Assembly (NCBI GenBank): GCA_015062805.1
Contig: SUTQ01000012.1
Span: 15,989 to 58,810 of the forward strand
Direction of reading: 5' to 3'
DNA: 42,822 bases
Source: Methanosphaera stadtmanae
Lineage (GTDB): Archaea; Methanobacteriota; Methanobacteria; Methanobacteriales; Methanobacteriaceae
Shown: in pieces, positions 8,636 to 17,312 of the stretch
How positions within the stretch are numbered: the first letter of the stretch is position 1
How the letters are laid out: the number at the start of each line of letters is the position of its first letter
Program-made: the position numbers and the translations under genes
The notes under the pieces: model-generated
The model's database searches: none
What the model was told of the DNA's origin: nothing
What the model saw: only the letters and a program-made list of their open reading frames with translations

Positions 8636-9397
8636 TCATTCATTGAATAATTCCATGAATTTTTCGACCGTTTTTTCTCCTGTGTAATCTGCTTCTTCCT
8701 TATGTTTTCCCATATCACTACTGGTACATATTGCTATAATACCATTTTCTTCCATATACTCTTTTGGATTTTCTAAACTTGGACCAGTTTCACTGCCATA
8801 TACGTGTGTTATACCAGAACCATTTTCGTTTACACAATCGACTGAATCGTAAAACCATGCTAAAACTACATCGTTTCCATTATTTCGAACTATACGTCCA
8901 CGGTTATCGTTTCCATTCGTTGCCAGTTCCCTGATTGTTGATGGATCTACACCATTGAACAGATGGAATATTATGGCATTTGATATGTTTTGTTCGTATA
9001 GATAATGTGTGTTCTGTGACATTTTATTAGGACCGATTTCTGCACTTACAACATTAAATCCTTCTTCTTTAAGTCTTTTTGTTATAGTGTCACATATTTC
9101 CTGATCATCAGCGTTTACGTGATCCATTGCAAAGTATATTGGCCTGGACTTATTTAGTTTTGATGAGTTATATTCTATATTATCTGTTCTTTCATCTTGG
9201 AATGAAAATAACGTTAAATTATTATCGTTATTTTTATATTTTGAATAGTTTTCTAATAGTGTATTAACAGTATTATTATATTGATGTTCTTGGTATGGTT
9301 CATTAAGATTATCATTGATTACTACTGAATTAATGCAGGGTAATGAAAATATCAAGAAAGTACAAGATAACATGAATATTATCTTTTTTGTATTCAT
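8636..9397 (-). CDS. Secreted protein with the same unassigned domain as the 578-aa neighbour
   Basis: 253 aa with an N-terminal signal peptide (MNTKKIIFMLSCTFLIFSLP), a spacer of about 60 residues, and one copy of the domain shared with the gene at 6479-8215. Conserved blocks are RPIYFAMDH, AIIFHLFNGVDPS, GNDNRGRIVR, GNDVVLAWFYD, YGSETGPS and CTSSD. It has no Ig-like tail, so the shared domain can stand alone. The two genes lie in tandem on the same strand, 420 bases apart, and presumably arose by duplication followed by gain or loss of the stalk. Several invariant Asp, His, Asn and Arg residues suggest a binding or catalytic site, but I do not recognise a named enzyme family. Confidence 0.85.
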   Translation of the reverse strand: MNTKKIIFMLSCTFLIFSLPCINSVVINDNLNEPYQEHQYNNTVNTLLENYSKYKNNDNNLTLFSFQDERTDNIEYNSSKLNKSRPIYFAMDHVNADDQEICDTITKRLKEEGFNVVSAEIGPNKMSQNTHYLYEQNISNAIIFHLFNGVDPSTIRELATNGNDNRGRIVRNNGNDVVLAWFYDSVDCVNENGSGITHVYGSETGPSLENPKEYMEENGIIAICTSSDMGKHKEEADYTGEKTVEKFMELFNE

Positions 9398-10115
9398 ATA
9401 AATAACCTAAATATTCGTTAGTAGTAATTTATTTAATTTAATTATTAAATCTTTTGTGTTTAAAAAAAGTAAAAGGAAGTGAAATGAATATTATTGAAGG
9501 ATAATTTTCTTTTAGGCATTTAACCAATTATATCTAAGTTTTTTTATGGGGATAATGATACGACTTAGAATAATTTATATATATTATAGGAATACATTTA
9601 ATATTATTAATTTGGAGATAGTAAAATTTCAAATTTATTGCTTTGATAAATTTGTTTTTAAATTAACTGGCTAACATATAATTCTTTAATTTTGGACTAA
9701 ATTATGGCTCTTGAATTATTATGTATGGAGAGTTCTTCTTTTTAAGGAAATTGAATAGGATAGTGTAGTATATTGTTTACCTATTATTCAGTCTAATGTT
9801 TTTCTATTCTATTATTGTTAAGCTTTTCCTGATTTATCCTTCAATATATTCATAGTTATTTATTAATAGTTAATAGGTAATTAGGATTTAAAGTGATTTA
9901 ATCTGTATTATAAAAACACAAATGTACATATAATGTACATATTAACGATTATATCTCATAGTATATAAATATATGTACAAAAAATAAACAAATTTGATTT
10001 GTTTATAATGTTGGTTTTCGGTAAAATGATTATGGTTGGTTAAAAATTCCAATGTAAAAATTTTAAAAAAATATTCAGAAATAAAAATTAGAAATTTGGG
10101 AGATTGAATATATAA
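9398..10115. other. Gene-free stretch with three TGTACA motifs
   Basis: No credible coding frame. TGTACA palindromes occur at 9923-9928, 9934-9939 and 9974-9979, the first two as ATGTACATATAATGTACAT. They resemble operator half-sites, but no intact gene is positioned to use them. The region borders two decayed genes and is probably degenerating DNA. Confidence 0.45.
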
Positions 10116-10567
10116 TCAATCATTTTCATAATTTAAAACTTTTATAACTAAATCAGTTATATCAACTACATTGTTGATGTTGTCTAAAACAAAATTTTTA
10201 AAATTTCCAAATTCAATTGGTACAGGGACAGTCCCCTTTTCCATAATACAACCATATAACCTTCGTCATTTCCTTTTTCGTTTTGATTTCACTTTAGTCA
10301 AGATCTTCATGGATTACATTTAAAGAATCTTCAAGAAGATTTTCAACATAATAAGGATTTATTTCTACGTTATCTGATAAGATTTCGTCACGACAAATAA
10401 TGTAATTCTTCTATATCTTGATGTGAATAATCCATTGACACCATTCTTCTCTTTAGTTTTTTTACTTTCAAAATATTCAACTACAAGATTTGTTCTGCCA
10501 TCAAACTTTAAAGTTTCGTATGGCATGTCTCCAATAAACCATCAAAACTAGGATTATTATTAACCAT
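10116..10567 (-). pseudogene. Decayed paralogue of the gene at 23361-23840
   Basis: The ATG ending at 10567 follows a good GTGAT site, but the frame breaks after about 12 residues and at least twice more. Pieces in different frames line up with the intact protein at 23361-23840: GDMPYETLKFDGRTNLVVEY (intact: FDNGSHAVIEY), LFTSRYRRITL (RFTAKFRKVTL), ILSDNVEINPYYV (VLSERIDLNPFYD), NVIHEDL (EVIHEGL), GYMVVLWKRG (SYLVVIWKKG) and VPVPIEFG (APLPVDLG). The order is preserved and the terminal TGA is at 10116-10118. It is a clear remnant of a second copy of that uncharacterised family. Confidence 0.75.
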
Positions 10568-10721
10568 AATATCACTTAAAAAAAATTTAAAAAAATAAAG
10601 TGGTGAGTAACATTAAAAAATGTTACTTTTGGGTAAGAATATCCGTCTATTTGAACTTTTTGGGAGACTATTGTATTTTAGATTATTTGGCGTTTAGTTT
10701 GACTGAAATTGTTTAATTTAT

Positions 10722-11859
10722 TTATGTTCTTGACCGTTTCTTAATGGTTGTCATATTATGTATATTAGCAACAGGAAGTATTATTTCATTATAGTCAGGT
10801 TTCCATGATAGGTCTGATTCGTTTTTTTCACGTTTATAGTCCATACCTTTTTCATAATATTCATCTCTGGTTTTTACCATGCATTCCATAGCCTTTAAAG
10901 GAGTTCCTGGTGGTACACAACATGATGAACCTAATATATCAATACCATTGTCCAGTGCTTTGAAGGTTTCTTCTCGGATACTGTCCATTTTAGCTTGGAA
11001 TAAGGAGTCTGTTGCAACATTACCAACTAATTGGGTATCGCTGTTAAAACCATATTTGATTTTATTTGCTTCCTTAACATTTACAGAATCTTCGAATGAA
11101 AAACCGTTATATCCTAAATTTAAGGTATGCTCTAAAATTGGAGTTGTATCTCCACATACATGTAACACCATATGAAATCTGCTGCTTTTGCAATTCTTTC
11201 CAATGGTGCTGTTACGAAATCATCAAACATTTCAGGAGGTAATAAATCTGCAGCAATTGATGGTTCGTACATACAATCTCCCTGAATATCTAATGTATTA
11301 TATGCTTTAACAACTTCTATTACTGCATCAGCACATAGTTCTACACCTTTTTTTACGTCTTCAGGGTTTGTAGCTAAACATCTCATTAAGTATTCAATTC
11401 CTACAATTTGTCCTAGTAAAGTGAAAGGACCAATCTGACCGGCTACCATGGGTACATCAGGATATTTTTCTCTACCTAATGCTATAGCTTCAGCTACTAC
11501 AGGTATACGACCGTTACTCAAGAAATCATCACAGAGATCCACACTTTCGATATCATCGAAAAAGGGGGATGCTATAATTTCTGGAATGTGTTCATTTGCG
11601 TCTCTAAGATCAACTTCACTCCCATTGCCTCAGCTTCTATAGCTAGATCAAATGGTAAATTAATACTTCCTACACCAGCATATTTGTGTGCACTTTCACC
11701 TAGTTCTAACATTTTTTCAGCATTAGTGTGTGATTCAGGAAAACCAGCACCTGTTATTTCCATACCTTCAACTAATGCAACTGAAACTATACTTGCTGCA
11801 GGGACTTTTTCAACTTCTTTTCCTGCAAATGCATTTTCCAAGTTTTCAATTAAATCCAT
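10722..11859 (-). pseudogene. mtaA-family (methylcobalamin:CoM methyltransferase) pseudogene, two frameshifts
   Basis: Three consecutive frames rebuild one protein of about 379 aa of the uroporphyrinogen-decarboxylase-like MtaA/MtbA family. Frame 1 (from the ATG ending at 11859) reads MDLIENLENAFAGKEVEKVP... up to AEAMGVK. A one-base loss near 11624 shifts to a frame reading EVDLRDANEHIPEIIASPF...GRIPVVAEAI, and a second near 11170 shifts to MVLHVCGDTTPILEH. The zinc-binding H-x-C and the later Cys (SSCCVPPGTPL) are still present. The breaks are not in homopolymers, so sequencing error is less likely. A C-terminal tail of about 37 residues is not found in the intact mtaA at 14281. It is more divergent than a recent copy and may have had a different methyl donor. 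Confidence 0.85.
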
Positions 11860-12280
11860 TTTAATTACCTTCTACAAATTTATATTGAATTTAACTGATT
11901 GGTTGCTATATTTTAATCTGCTATAATTAATCATGATATATAATATTTAATATTTTATAAAATTACCAGTTAAATTCAATTAATTAATTTATTTGATGCA
12001 GTATATAAAGGAATACTATTTTTAAAGGATAATTAATAATTTTTAAGTTAATTAAGAATTAAAATGATATTAATATTGAAAAAAGAGAAAAATATTAATG
12101 TTTTATAATATTTTGATTCAAAAATAATAATTCTAGTTTTTGTACAGGTCTTAATATGTTGAAATTATTGGTAATGTTTATTCATATTATAATCCATTAA
12201 AAAAATTATTTTATTTAGATGATATTTTATAATGGTGATAATTATTTATTGTATTTGTAATTTTTCAAAACAAAGATATA
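11860..12280. other. Gene-free stretch
   Basis: AT-rich DNA with no recognisable coding segment. I looked here for the missing N-terminal winged helix of the regulator domain at 12281 and found an in-frame stop at 12239-12241 and nothing resembling it. Confidence 0.5.
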
Positions 12281-12796
12281 ATGAATATATTACATAATTG
12301 GGATACAATATCCAAATATTCTAGATGCATAAATTATCATTCATTTAAAAAATTTCCATTAGAATTTGCAAGATATATGTTTATGCTTGATGAAAGTGAA
12401 AGAATTGAATCTCCAAGTACTGATATGTATAAAACAAGAAAATTATATGGTAAACAACTAAAAGAAGCAACAAATTTAAAGATTATATTGCCAATTTATT
12501 CACAACAGTATTTAAAGTACATTATTGCAACAGTTAAGGAAAATAATTCAAAAATTCAGATAATAACATCCAGAAACATTTATGAAGCTATTAAGGAATC
12601 AACTTTGGGCAATGACATAAAAAAATATCGTAATAATGGTAATATCAGAATATTTGTCACCGAAGAAGATGTTCATGAGATTTTCTTAACCATTACTGAT
12701 AAAGGTTCTTCAATATCCTTTTTCTATAAGGATGATACGTATGATGATACAACGTTTTTCTGGAAAGAAAAATTCAAATCTAAAAAAAAATGTTAA
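12281..12796 (+). CDS. FilR1-type regulator domain lacking the DNA-binding part (possible pseudogene)
   Basis: 171 aa resembling the C-terminal sensor half (FilR1/DUF1724-like) of methanogen transcription regulators. The segments NLKIILPIYSQQYLKYI, KIQIITSRNIYEAI, IRIFVTEEDVHEIF and SISFFYKDDTYDD follow the order and spacing of that domain. Full-length family members are around 260 residues with an N-terminal winged helix, which is absent. The reading frame is closed upstream at 12239-12241 and there is no ribosome-binding site before the ATG at 12281; a GGTGAT at 12234 is out of register with any in-frame start. Either the gene has lost its N-terminus or this is a remnant. The assignment is from memory of the family and is moderate. 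Confidence 0.5.
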   Translation: MNILHNWDTISKYSRCINYHSFKKFPLEFARYMFMLDESERIESPSTDMYKTRKLYGKQLKEATNLKIILPIYSQQYLKYIIATVKENNSKIQIITSRNIYEAIKESTLGNDIKKYRNNGNIRIFVTEEDVHEIFLTITDKGSSISFFYKDDTYDDTTFFWKEKFKSKKKC

Positions 12797-13194
12797 ATCA
12801 TTTCTTTGAAGCATACAAATATAAAATGTTATCAAAAGAAGTAATATAATTTTCATTTTTATTCATTTATTTTTTTTATTTTTTAATTAATTATATAATC
12901 AATAATTTAATAAGATTAGAATCTATATCCAAAATAATAAATCATTATTTCTAATTTTATTTAAGTTCATTTATTAATTATTTTTTTACAACTATGTTAT
13001 ATAGATGTGGTTTATTATATTTCTTAAAAATGTGTAAAATACATTAGTACAACAAAATTTATCATTAAAAGTATACAAATAACTAAAAAGGAAAAAGCAT
13101 AAGAGTTAATTAAAGTAAAATGATAATAAGTATGCTAAATTAATTTATGAGCTTTGATTAGTAAAATACATTAAAAAAAGAGAGATAATAAAAA
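12797..13194. other. Gene-free stretch
   Basis: Very AT-rich; nothing beyond short A/T tracts is seen. It lies between the 3' ends of two convergent genes. Confidence 0.5.
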
Positions 13195-13665
13195 TTAATC
13201 TAATTCATAAATTTTTTCTTTATAATCTTCTACAAAATATCTGATATTTTTTCTGCCTTTAAAAATAAAGGTATGTCCTTCTTTTTCAAGCATTTGTTTT
13301 TGGTACTCAATTCCTAATGGATATTTTGGATTTAATTCGCCCTCTGTTTTAAGAGTTCTCCAGAAGGGAATCTTATTGTTTTCTCTTTCATGGCTTGCCT
13401 GTGCAGCCAGATTGATGAATATTCCTGCCGTTAAGGGACATGTGAAGTCTGCACCATGCTTGTCTGCCAGGTATTCTCTTATTTGTTTAGTAGTGATAAT
13501 CTTTCCTTCAGGTACATTTGACATAATTTCATTATATTCCAATGGGGGTGCTATCAACATTTCACTGCCACCATATCGCGATATGCTTTTTTCATCTTTT
13601 ACGCATATGATTTTTGGCATATCCTTTGAATCGTTAAGTTTTTCATTGAATATTTTTCGAGCCAT
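13195..13665 (-). CDS. MGMT-like (alkyltransferase-like) DNA-binding protein
   Basis: 156 aa with the helix-turn-helix fold of the O6-methylguanine-DNA methyltransferase DNA-binding domain: NVPEGKIITTKQIREYLADK (50-69) and KIPFWRTLKTEGELN. In true MGMT the active site is PCHR; here the equivalent place reads FTCPLTAG with C76, so the protein is not a standard alkyltransferase. It matches a subgroup of 'MGMT family' proteins in anaerobes with the ADFTCPLT motif. It may recognise alkylated DNA and recruit repair, by analogy with ATL proteins; this is inference. The start is ATG with a TGAT-containing leader. It is single-domain and monocistronic. Confidence 0.8.
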   Translation of the reverse strand: MARKIFNEKLNDSKDMPKIICVKDEKSISRYGGSEMLIAPPLEYNEIMSNVPEGKIITTKQIREYLADKHGADFTCPLTAGIFINLAAQASHERENNKIPFWRTLKTEGELNPKYPLGIEYQKQMLEKEGHTFIFKGRKNIRYFVEDYKEKIYELD

Positions 13666-14280
13666 TATATCACTCCTAAAATCTTTATATTGTAATATAA
13701 TTTTAATTCCATAGTATTTATATGATTGTCCATATTATCAATTTAAACTTATATTTATAGCATGAATTTTGAAAATTTTAAATTTGAGTGATTATTAATT
13801 AACAGTTAATTTCAATTCATTAAATTTCTCTTATAATAATTTATTTGGTGTATTTATTTTAAGAGAACAACATGTTGTTGGTTTTTAACAAAAATAGTTA
13901 TTTTATATAGATTAATATATATGTATCTATTCATATAAATATCTTTCTAATTTTATTATTTTTATAACGGAGTTATAAATTTTATTTAATTAACTTTAAA
14001 TTTATTTTAAAGAAGTTTTACTTATTTTAATAATATATATTTAGGAATCAATGAATATTATTCATTTAAACAGCTTTTTCTTATATAATGATTAAAATGT
14101 TTTTAAATTAACTAAAATATTAATTAATTTAATAATTTTTAGTTAAACATAACATAATTTTAGTAAATAATTTTTTTAAAAATATAAAAAGAGTATATTT
14201 ATATATTTGTCATATAAAGCTTTAATTGTAGAAAAAAAAATTAACAATTCAATTTTGTTTTTTTTAAGTGGCGTATTAAA
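13666..14280. other. Gene-free stretch upstream of mtaA
   Basis: This 615-base intergenic region is strongly AT-rich. It holds the promoter of the MGMT-like gene at its left end and the mtaA promoter at its right end. No RNA gene or further ORF is recognised. Confidence 0.5.
14190..14206 (+). promoter_or_regulatory. Probable TATA element of mtaA
   Basis: AGAGTATATTTATATAT about 75 bases before the mtaA ATG fits an archaeal TATA box and would give a leader of about 50 bases. Motif-based only. Confidence 0.4.
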
Positions 14281-15303
14281 ATGGAGATAAATTATAAAGA
14301 AAATTTAGAAAATGTATTAAATGGAAAAAATGTAGATATCACACCGGTTATAACAGTTACCCAATCAGGTATATTGGACGCAATGGAGATAACAGGAACA
14401 TCCTGGCCAAGAGCACATGAAGATCCTGAACAAATGGCAACCTTAGGTGCATCACTTCATGAGTTGGCAGGATTGGAAGATGCAAAAATACCATTTTGTT
14501 TAGCAGTAGAAGCTGAATCTATGGGATGTGAAGTAGATTTAGGTTCTGGAGGAAGAACTCCTGAAGTTGTAAAATCACCATTCGATGATCCTAGGGAAAT
14601 AGAAATCCCAGACAATTTTGAAACATCTGGAAGGATACCAGTAATATGTGAAGCAGTAGAAATACTTCATGAAAGATATGACAATTTGCCAGTATGTGTA
14701 GGTATAACAGGACCATTTACTGTTGCAGGACATATGATTGGAGTAGAGAGAATACTTAAAATGATAAACCTTGACTATTATGGGGTGGAAGCAGCAGTAG
14801 ATGTAGCAGCAGAAGCGGTAATGGCATATATTAAAGAATTGAATGAGGTTAAACCGGATATAATATGTGTTGCTGATCCGACCAGCAGTGGAGATTTATT
14901 AAGTCCACTTGACTTCCAACAAATATCAAGACCACCATTAGAGGATATTCAAGAGGAAATGAAATCACAAAACGTATTACACATATGTGGTCACACAGGA
15001 AACATGCTAAAGGATATGCTTTCATGTGGATACAATGGTATAAGTATTGAAGAAGCAGTGGATATGAGATTTGCACAGGAAGTAAAGGCAAGTTTAGGAG
15101 ACAAATGTCAGGTATGTGGAAACATATCCACCAGCAGAACATTGTTCAGAGGAACGCCTGAAGAAGTTAGAACAGAAGTATTGGAAGCATTAGAAAAAGG
15201 TGTGGATGTATTGGCTCCTAGCTGTGGTATTGCAGCAAGCAGTCCTTTAAAAAATATTCAAGCAATGGTTAATGCTCGTAACGAATTTTTCGGTATTGAA
15301 TAA
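14281..15303 (+). CDS. mtaA: Methylcobamide:CoM methyltransferase MtaA
   Basis: 340 aa, the usual length. MtaA takes the methyl group from methyl-MtaC and transfers it to coenzyme M, giving methyl-CoM for methanogenesis. It belongs to the uroporphyrinogen-decarboxylase-like TIM-barrel family. The zinc site that activates the CoM thiol is visible as H234-x-C236 (VLHICGHTGN) and C315 (LAPSCGIAAS). The N-terminal block MEITGTSWPRAHEDPEQM and the GPFTVAGHMIG segment are typical. The gene is complete, in contrast to the broken family member at 10722-11859. It is transcribed alone, 11 kb from mtaBC. Distinguishing MtaA (methanol) from MtbA (methylamines) by sequence alone is not fully certain; the methanol context favours MtaA. 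Confidence 0.88.
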   Translation: MEINYKENLENVLNGKNVDITPVITVTQSGILDAMEITGTSWPRAHEDPEQMATLGASLHELAGLEDAKIPFCLAVEAESMGCEVDLGSGGRTPEVVKSPFDDPREIEIPDNFETSGRIPVICEAVEILHERYDNLPVCVGITGPFTVAGHMIGVERILKMINLDYYGVEAAVDVAAEAVMAYIKELNEVKPDIICVADPTSSGDLLSPLDFQQISRPPLEDIQEEMKSQNVLHICGHTGNMLKDMLSCGYNGISIEEAVDMRFAQEVKASLGDKCQVCGNISTSRTLFRGTPEEVRTEVLEALEKGVDVLAPSCGIAASSPLKNIQAMVNARNEFFGIE

Positions 15304-15317
15304 TTAATTTCAATACC

Positions 15318-15337
15318 TTTTTTTTTTAAAAAAAAAA
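15318..15337. terminator. T10A10 bidirectional terminator
   Basis: Ten T residues immediately followed by ten A residues lie between the convergent mtaA gene and the TMEM175-like gene. The tract gives a U-run on either strand and probably ends transcription from both sides. Confidence 0.55.
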
Positions 15338-15360
15338 TAATAAATATTTATTTTAAATAT

Positions 15361-15936
15361 TTAATAAACACTATTTTTAATATAATTCCAGGTAAGGTTT
15401 ACAATCAAAGCTAAGATACTACCTATCATTATGACTGGTGGGAATACAAAATATCCTATGATCATACCCATAATCTGAATTATTGTTGTTGTGATGGTAA
15501 GATTTTTTCTATCCCTTAAAGCGAATCTAAGGGCTATGTTTGCTTTATCAATTCTAATAAGTAATATATCAGTTATATAGAAAGTTAAATCAGTTAACAA
15601 AAGTACCAATCCAAACATAAATTGTGCAATGAACGAATAGAAATCAGTAGACACCATCATCGTAACATGAGGAAGTAGTCCGACAATCATAATGCCCATT
15701 GCGTTAGCCCAGGTAACGGAACTGTTCAGCTTGTTAACTATACTAAACAGGTTATGATGATAATTCCAAAAGTTAAAACATATGACGAAACTAAGTGTAT
15801 ATGAAATGAATTGAGGATATAATTCAATCAATGAGTAAATGCTGGTTGTTTCAGGTAATGGAATTTCCATAACGATTATTGTAATAATAATGGCCAAAAT
15901 TGCGTCAATTAACGCTTCAAATCTTCCAGTTTCCAT
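15361..15936 (-). CDS. TMEM175-like (DUF1211) integral membrane protein, copy 2
   Basis: 191 aa with about six hydrophobic segments. The N-terminal signature METGRFEALIDAILAIIITI corresponds to the RxxxFSD...FAI motif of TMEM175-type cation (potassium) channels, with the FSD core changed to LID. Prokaryotic TMEM175 proteins form tetramers with helix 1 lining the pore. The gene is only 2 bases after the stop of its paralogue at 15939-16517, and its ribosome-binding site GGTGAG lies within the end of that gene, so the two are translationally linked and may form a heteromeric channel. Ion selectivity is not predictable because the FS residues are missing. Confidence 0.8.
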   Translation of the reverse strand: METGRFEALIDAILAIIITIIVMEIPLPETTSIYSLIELYPQFISYTLSFVICFNFWNYHHNLFSIVNKLNSSVTWANAMGIMIVGLLPHVTMMVSTDFYSFIAQFMFGLVLLLTDLTFYITDILLIRIDKANIALRFALRDRKNLTITTTIIQIMGMIIGYFVFPPVIMIGSILALIVNLTWNYIKNSVY

Positions 15937-15938
15937 AA

Positions 15939-16517
15939 TTACTCACCTATCACATATGTTTTTTGAATATGAGGTATGGCATTCCATGTTATCACAGTTA
16001 AAAGACACATTATCAATAAGGCAATAGGGTAACCTAAAATACCGATTACTGCACCAACAATGAATAGGGATATGTTAATCAACAGTAATTCCCTAAAGCT
16101 CACTCCATTAACCTCTTCATTATTAACATCATTTTTTATGGCAACCTTCGTACACAATACGTAGATAATGTTTACTAAAAAGAATATCAATCCAAACATC
16201 AATTCAGGCACTAATGCAAAGGGTTCATGTGCAACCCATGCAGTAAAATAGGGAACCAATGTTATCAAAAATATCAAAATTGAATACATCCATATGACAG
16301 TGTTGTTAATATCTTCAAGAATATTAAAGAGTTTTCTGTGATGATCCCATATGCTAAAGAGTACTATGAAACTGATTATGTAGGCAAAATACATCACCCT
16401 TAAGTCCCATATTCCAGTTAATGTCATTGTTTCAGGCTGTGGAATTTTCAATACCATTACAGTCAGCATAATTGCTATTATTGCATCAATAAATGTTTCA
16501 AAACGTCCCGAATCCAA
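15939..16517 (-). CDS. TMEM175-like (DUF1211) integral membrane protein, copy 1
   Basis: 192 aa, six predicted membrane segments, starting MDSGRFETFIDAIIAIMLTV. This is again the TMEM175 helix-1 signature with FSD replaced by FID. Later segments (FSIWDHHRKLFNILEDINN, RFELLLINI-like FRELLLINISLF) align with the downstream copy, so the pair is a tandem duplication that has diverged. AGGTGAC upstream of the ATG is a good ribosome-binding site. Predicted role is potassium or proton leak across the membrane, inferred from the family. Confidence 0.8.
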   Translation of the reverse strand: MDSGRFETFIDAIIAIMLTVMVLKIPQPETMTLTGIWDLRVMYFAYIISFIVLFSIWDHHRKLFNILEDINNTVIWMYSILIFLITLVPYFTAWVAHEPFALVPELMFGLIFFLVNIIYVLCTKVAIKNDVNNEEVNGVSFRELLLINISLFIVGAVIGILGYPIALLIMCLLTVITWNAIPHIQKTYVIGE

Positions 16518-16595
16518 AATGTCACCTCATTATATATTTGATTTCTATTCATATCTTTGTTATAACTTGTTAAAAATTTTTCTTGATATTAAAAA

Positions 16596-17174
16596 TCAAT
16601 AAAGTACTCCCATAAGCAATGATAAATTTTCTGGAAGTTTACCCTTTTTAATATCAATCCATTTGATTTCTTCATTGAAAACTCCACTTAAAGTATCACC
16701 AACCAATCCTCCAATGGATTCAATGCTATTATGACACTTGTCCGGGTATTTGCAGGGTTTCCCGTCTATTCTACTACATCTTTCACAGTATCCACAAAAT
16801 CCTGCAGATAAACATTTGCCGTTTAATTCAGCTTCCTTTTCTTCAAGGCTTTTAATCAATTTGTTTCTTTCTCTGAACAATGAATTTTCTACAATAATCA
16901 TTAAGTCATCTTCATTGTATGAATTATTCAATGCTTCTTTTGTAAAAATAATTTTTGTAAGTGTCAGTTCAATATTATCATATTTGTCCCAATATTCAAG
17001 AACATCCTCTTTGAATTCTGGACATGCCCAGTTTTTTGAAAAATTAGGACATTCCATGCAGGCAGCCATGGTGGTCTCTAAATTAATGTATTTTTCTTTA
17101 TATTCTATTGTAGGTATTGTTTGAATAAACTGTTTTGTTGTATATAAAAGAGGCACATCTTCAATTTTAATCAT
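16596..17174 (-). CDS. DUF2284-type cysteine-rich metal-binding protein
   Basis: 192 aa, cytoplasmic. It contains CMECPNFSKNWACPEF near residues 39-54 and a C-terminal cluster CLSAGFCGYCERC...GKPCKYPDKC near 119-147. This is the cysteine arrangement of DUF2284 'predicted metal-binding' proteins common in anaerobes and methanogens. These cysteines probably hold iron-sulfur clusters or zinc; no reaction is established for the family. The gene is on the same strand and directly upstream of the two TMEM175-like genes, about 80 bases away, so cotranscription is possible but no functional link is known. Confidence 0.85.
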   Translation of the reverse strand: MIKIEDVPLLYTTKQFIQTIPTIEYKEKYINLETTMAACMECPNFSKNWACPEFKEDVLEYWDKYDNIELTLTKIIFTKEALNNSYNEDDLMIIVENSLFRERNKLIKSLEEKEAELNGKCLSAGFCGYCERCSRIDGKPCKYPDKCHNSIESIGGLVGDTLSGVFNEEIKWIDIKKGKLPENLSLLMGVLY

Positions 17175-17256
17175 CTATTATCACTATATTTAATTAGATA
17201 ATTAATGTTTGTATGAAGATTGTATTAAATTTTAAAAATTTTATAATTTTGTAAAA

Positions 17257-17290
17257 AAAGTAAGAAAATGAATAGGTTAACAACCTATTC
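17257..17290 (-). terminator. Terminator of the large adhesin-like gene
   Basis: A perfect 9-bp stem (17270-17278 with 17282-17290) with a 3-base loop lies just after the stop of the minus-strand gene. On the minus strand it is followed by ATTTTCTTACTTTTTTT. Confidence 0.7.
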
Positions 17291-17312
17291 CTATTTTCAA
17301 TGTTAGTTAAAT

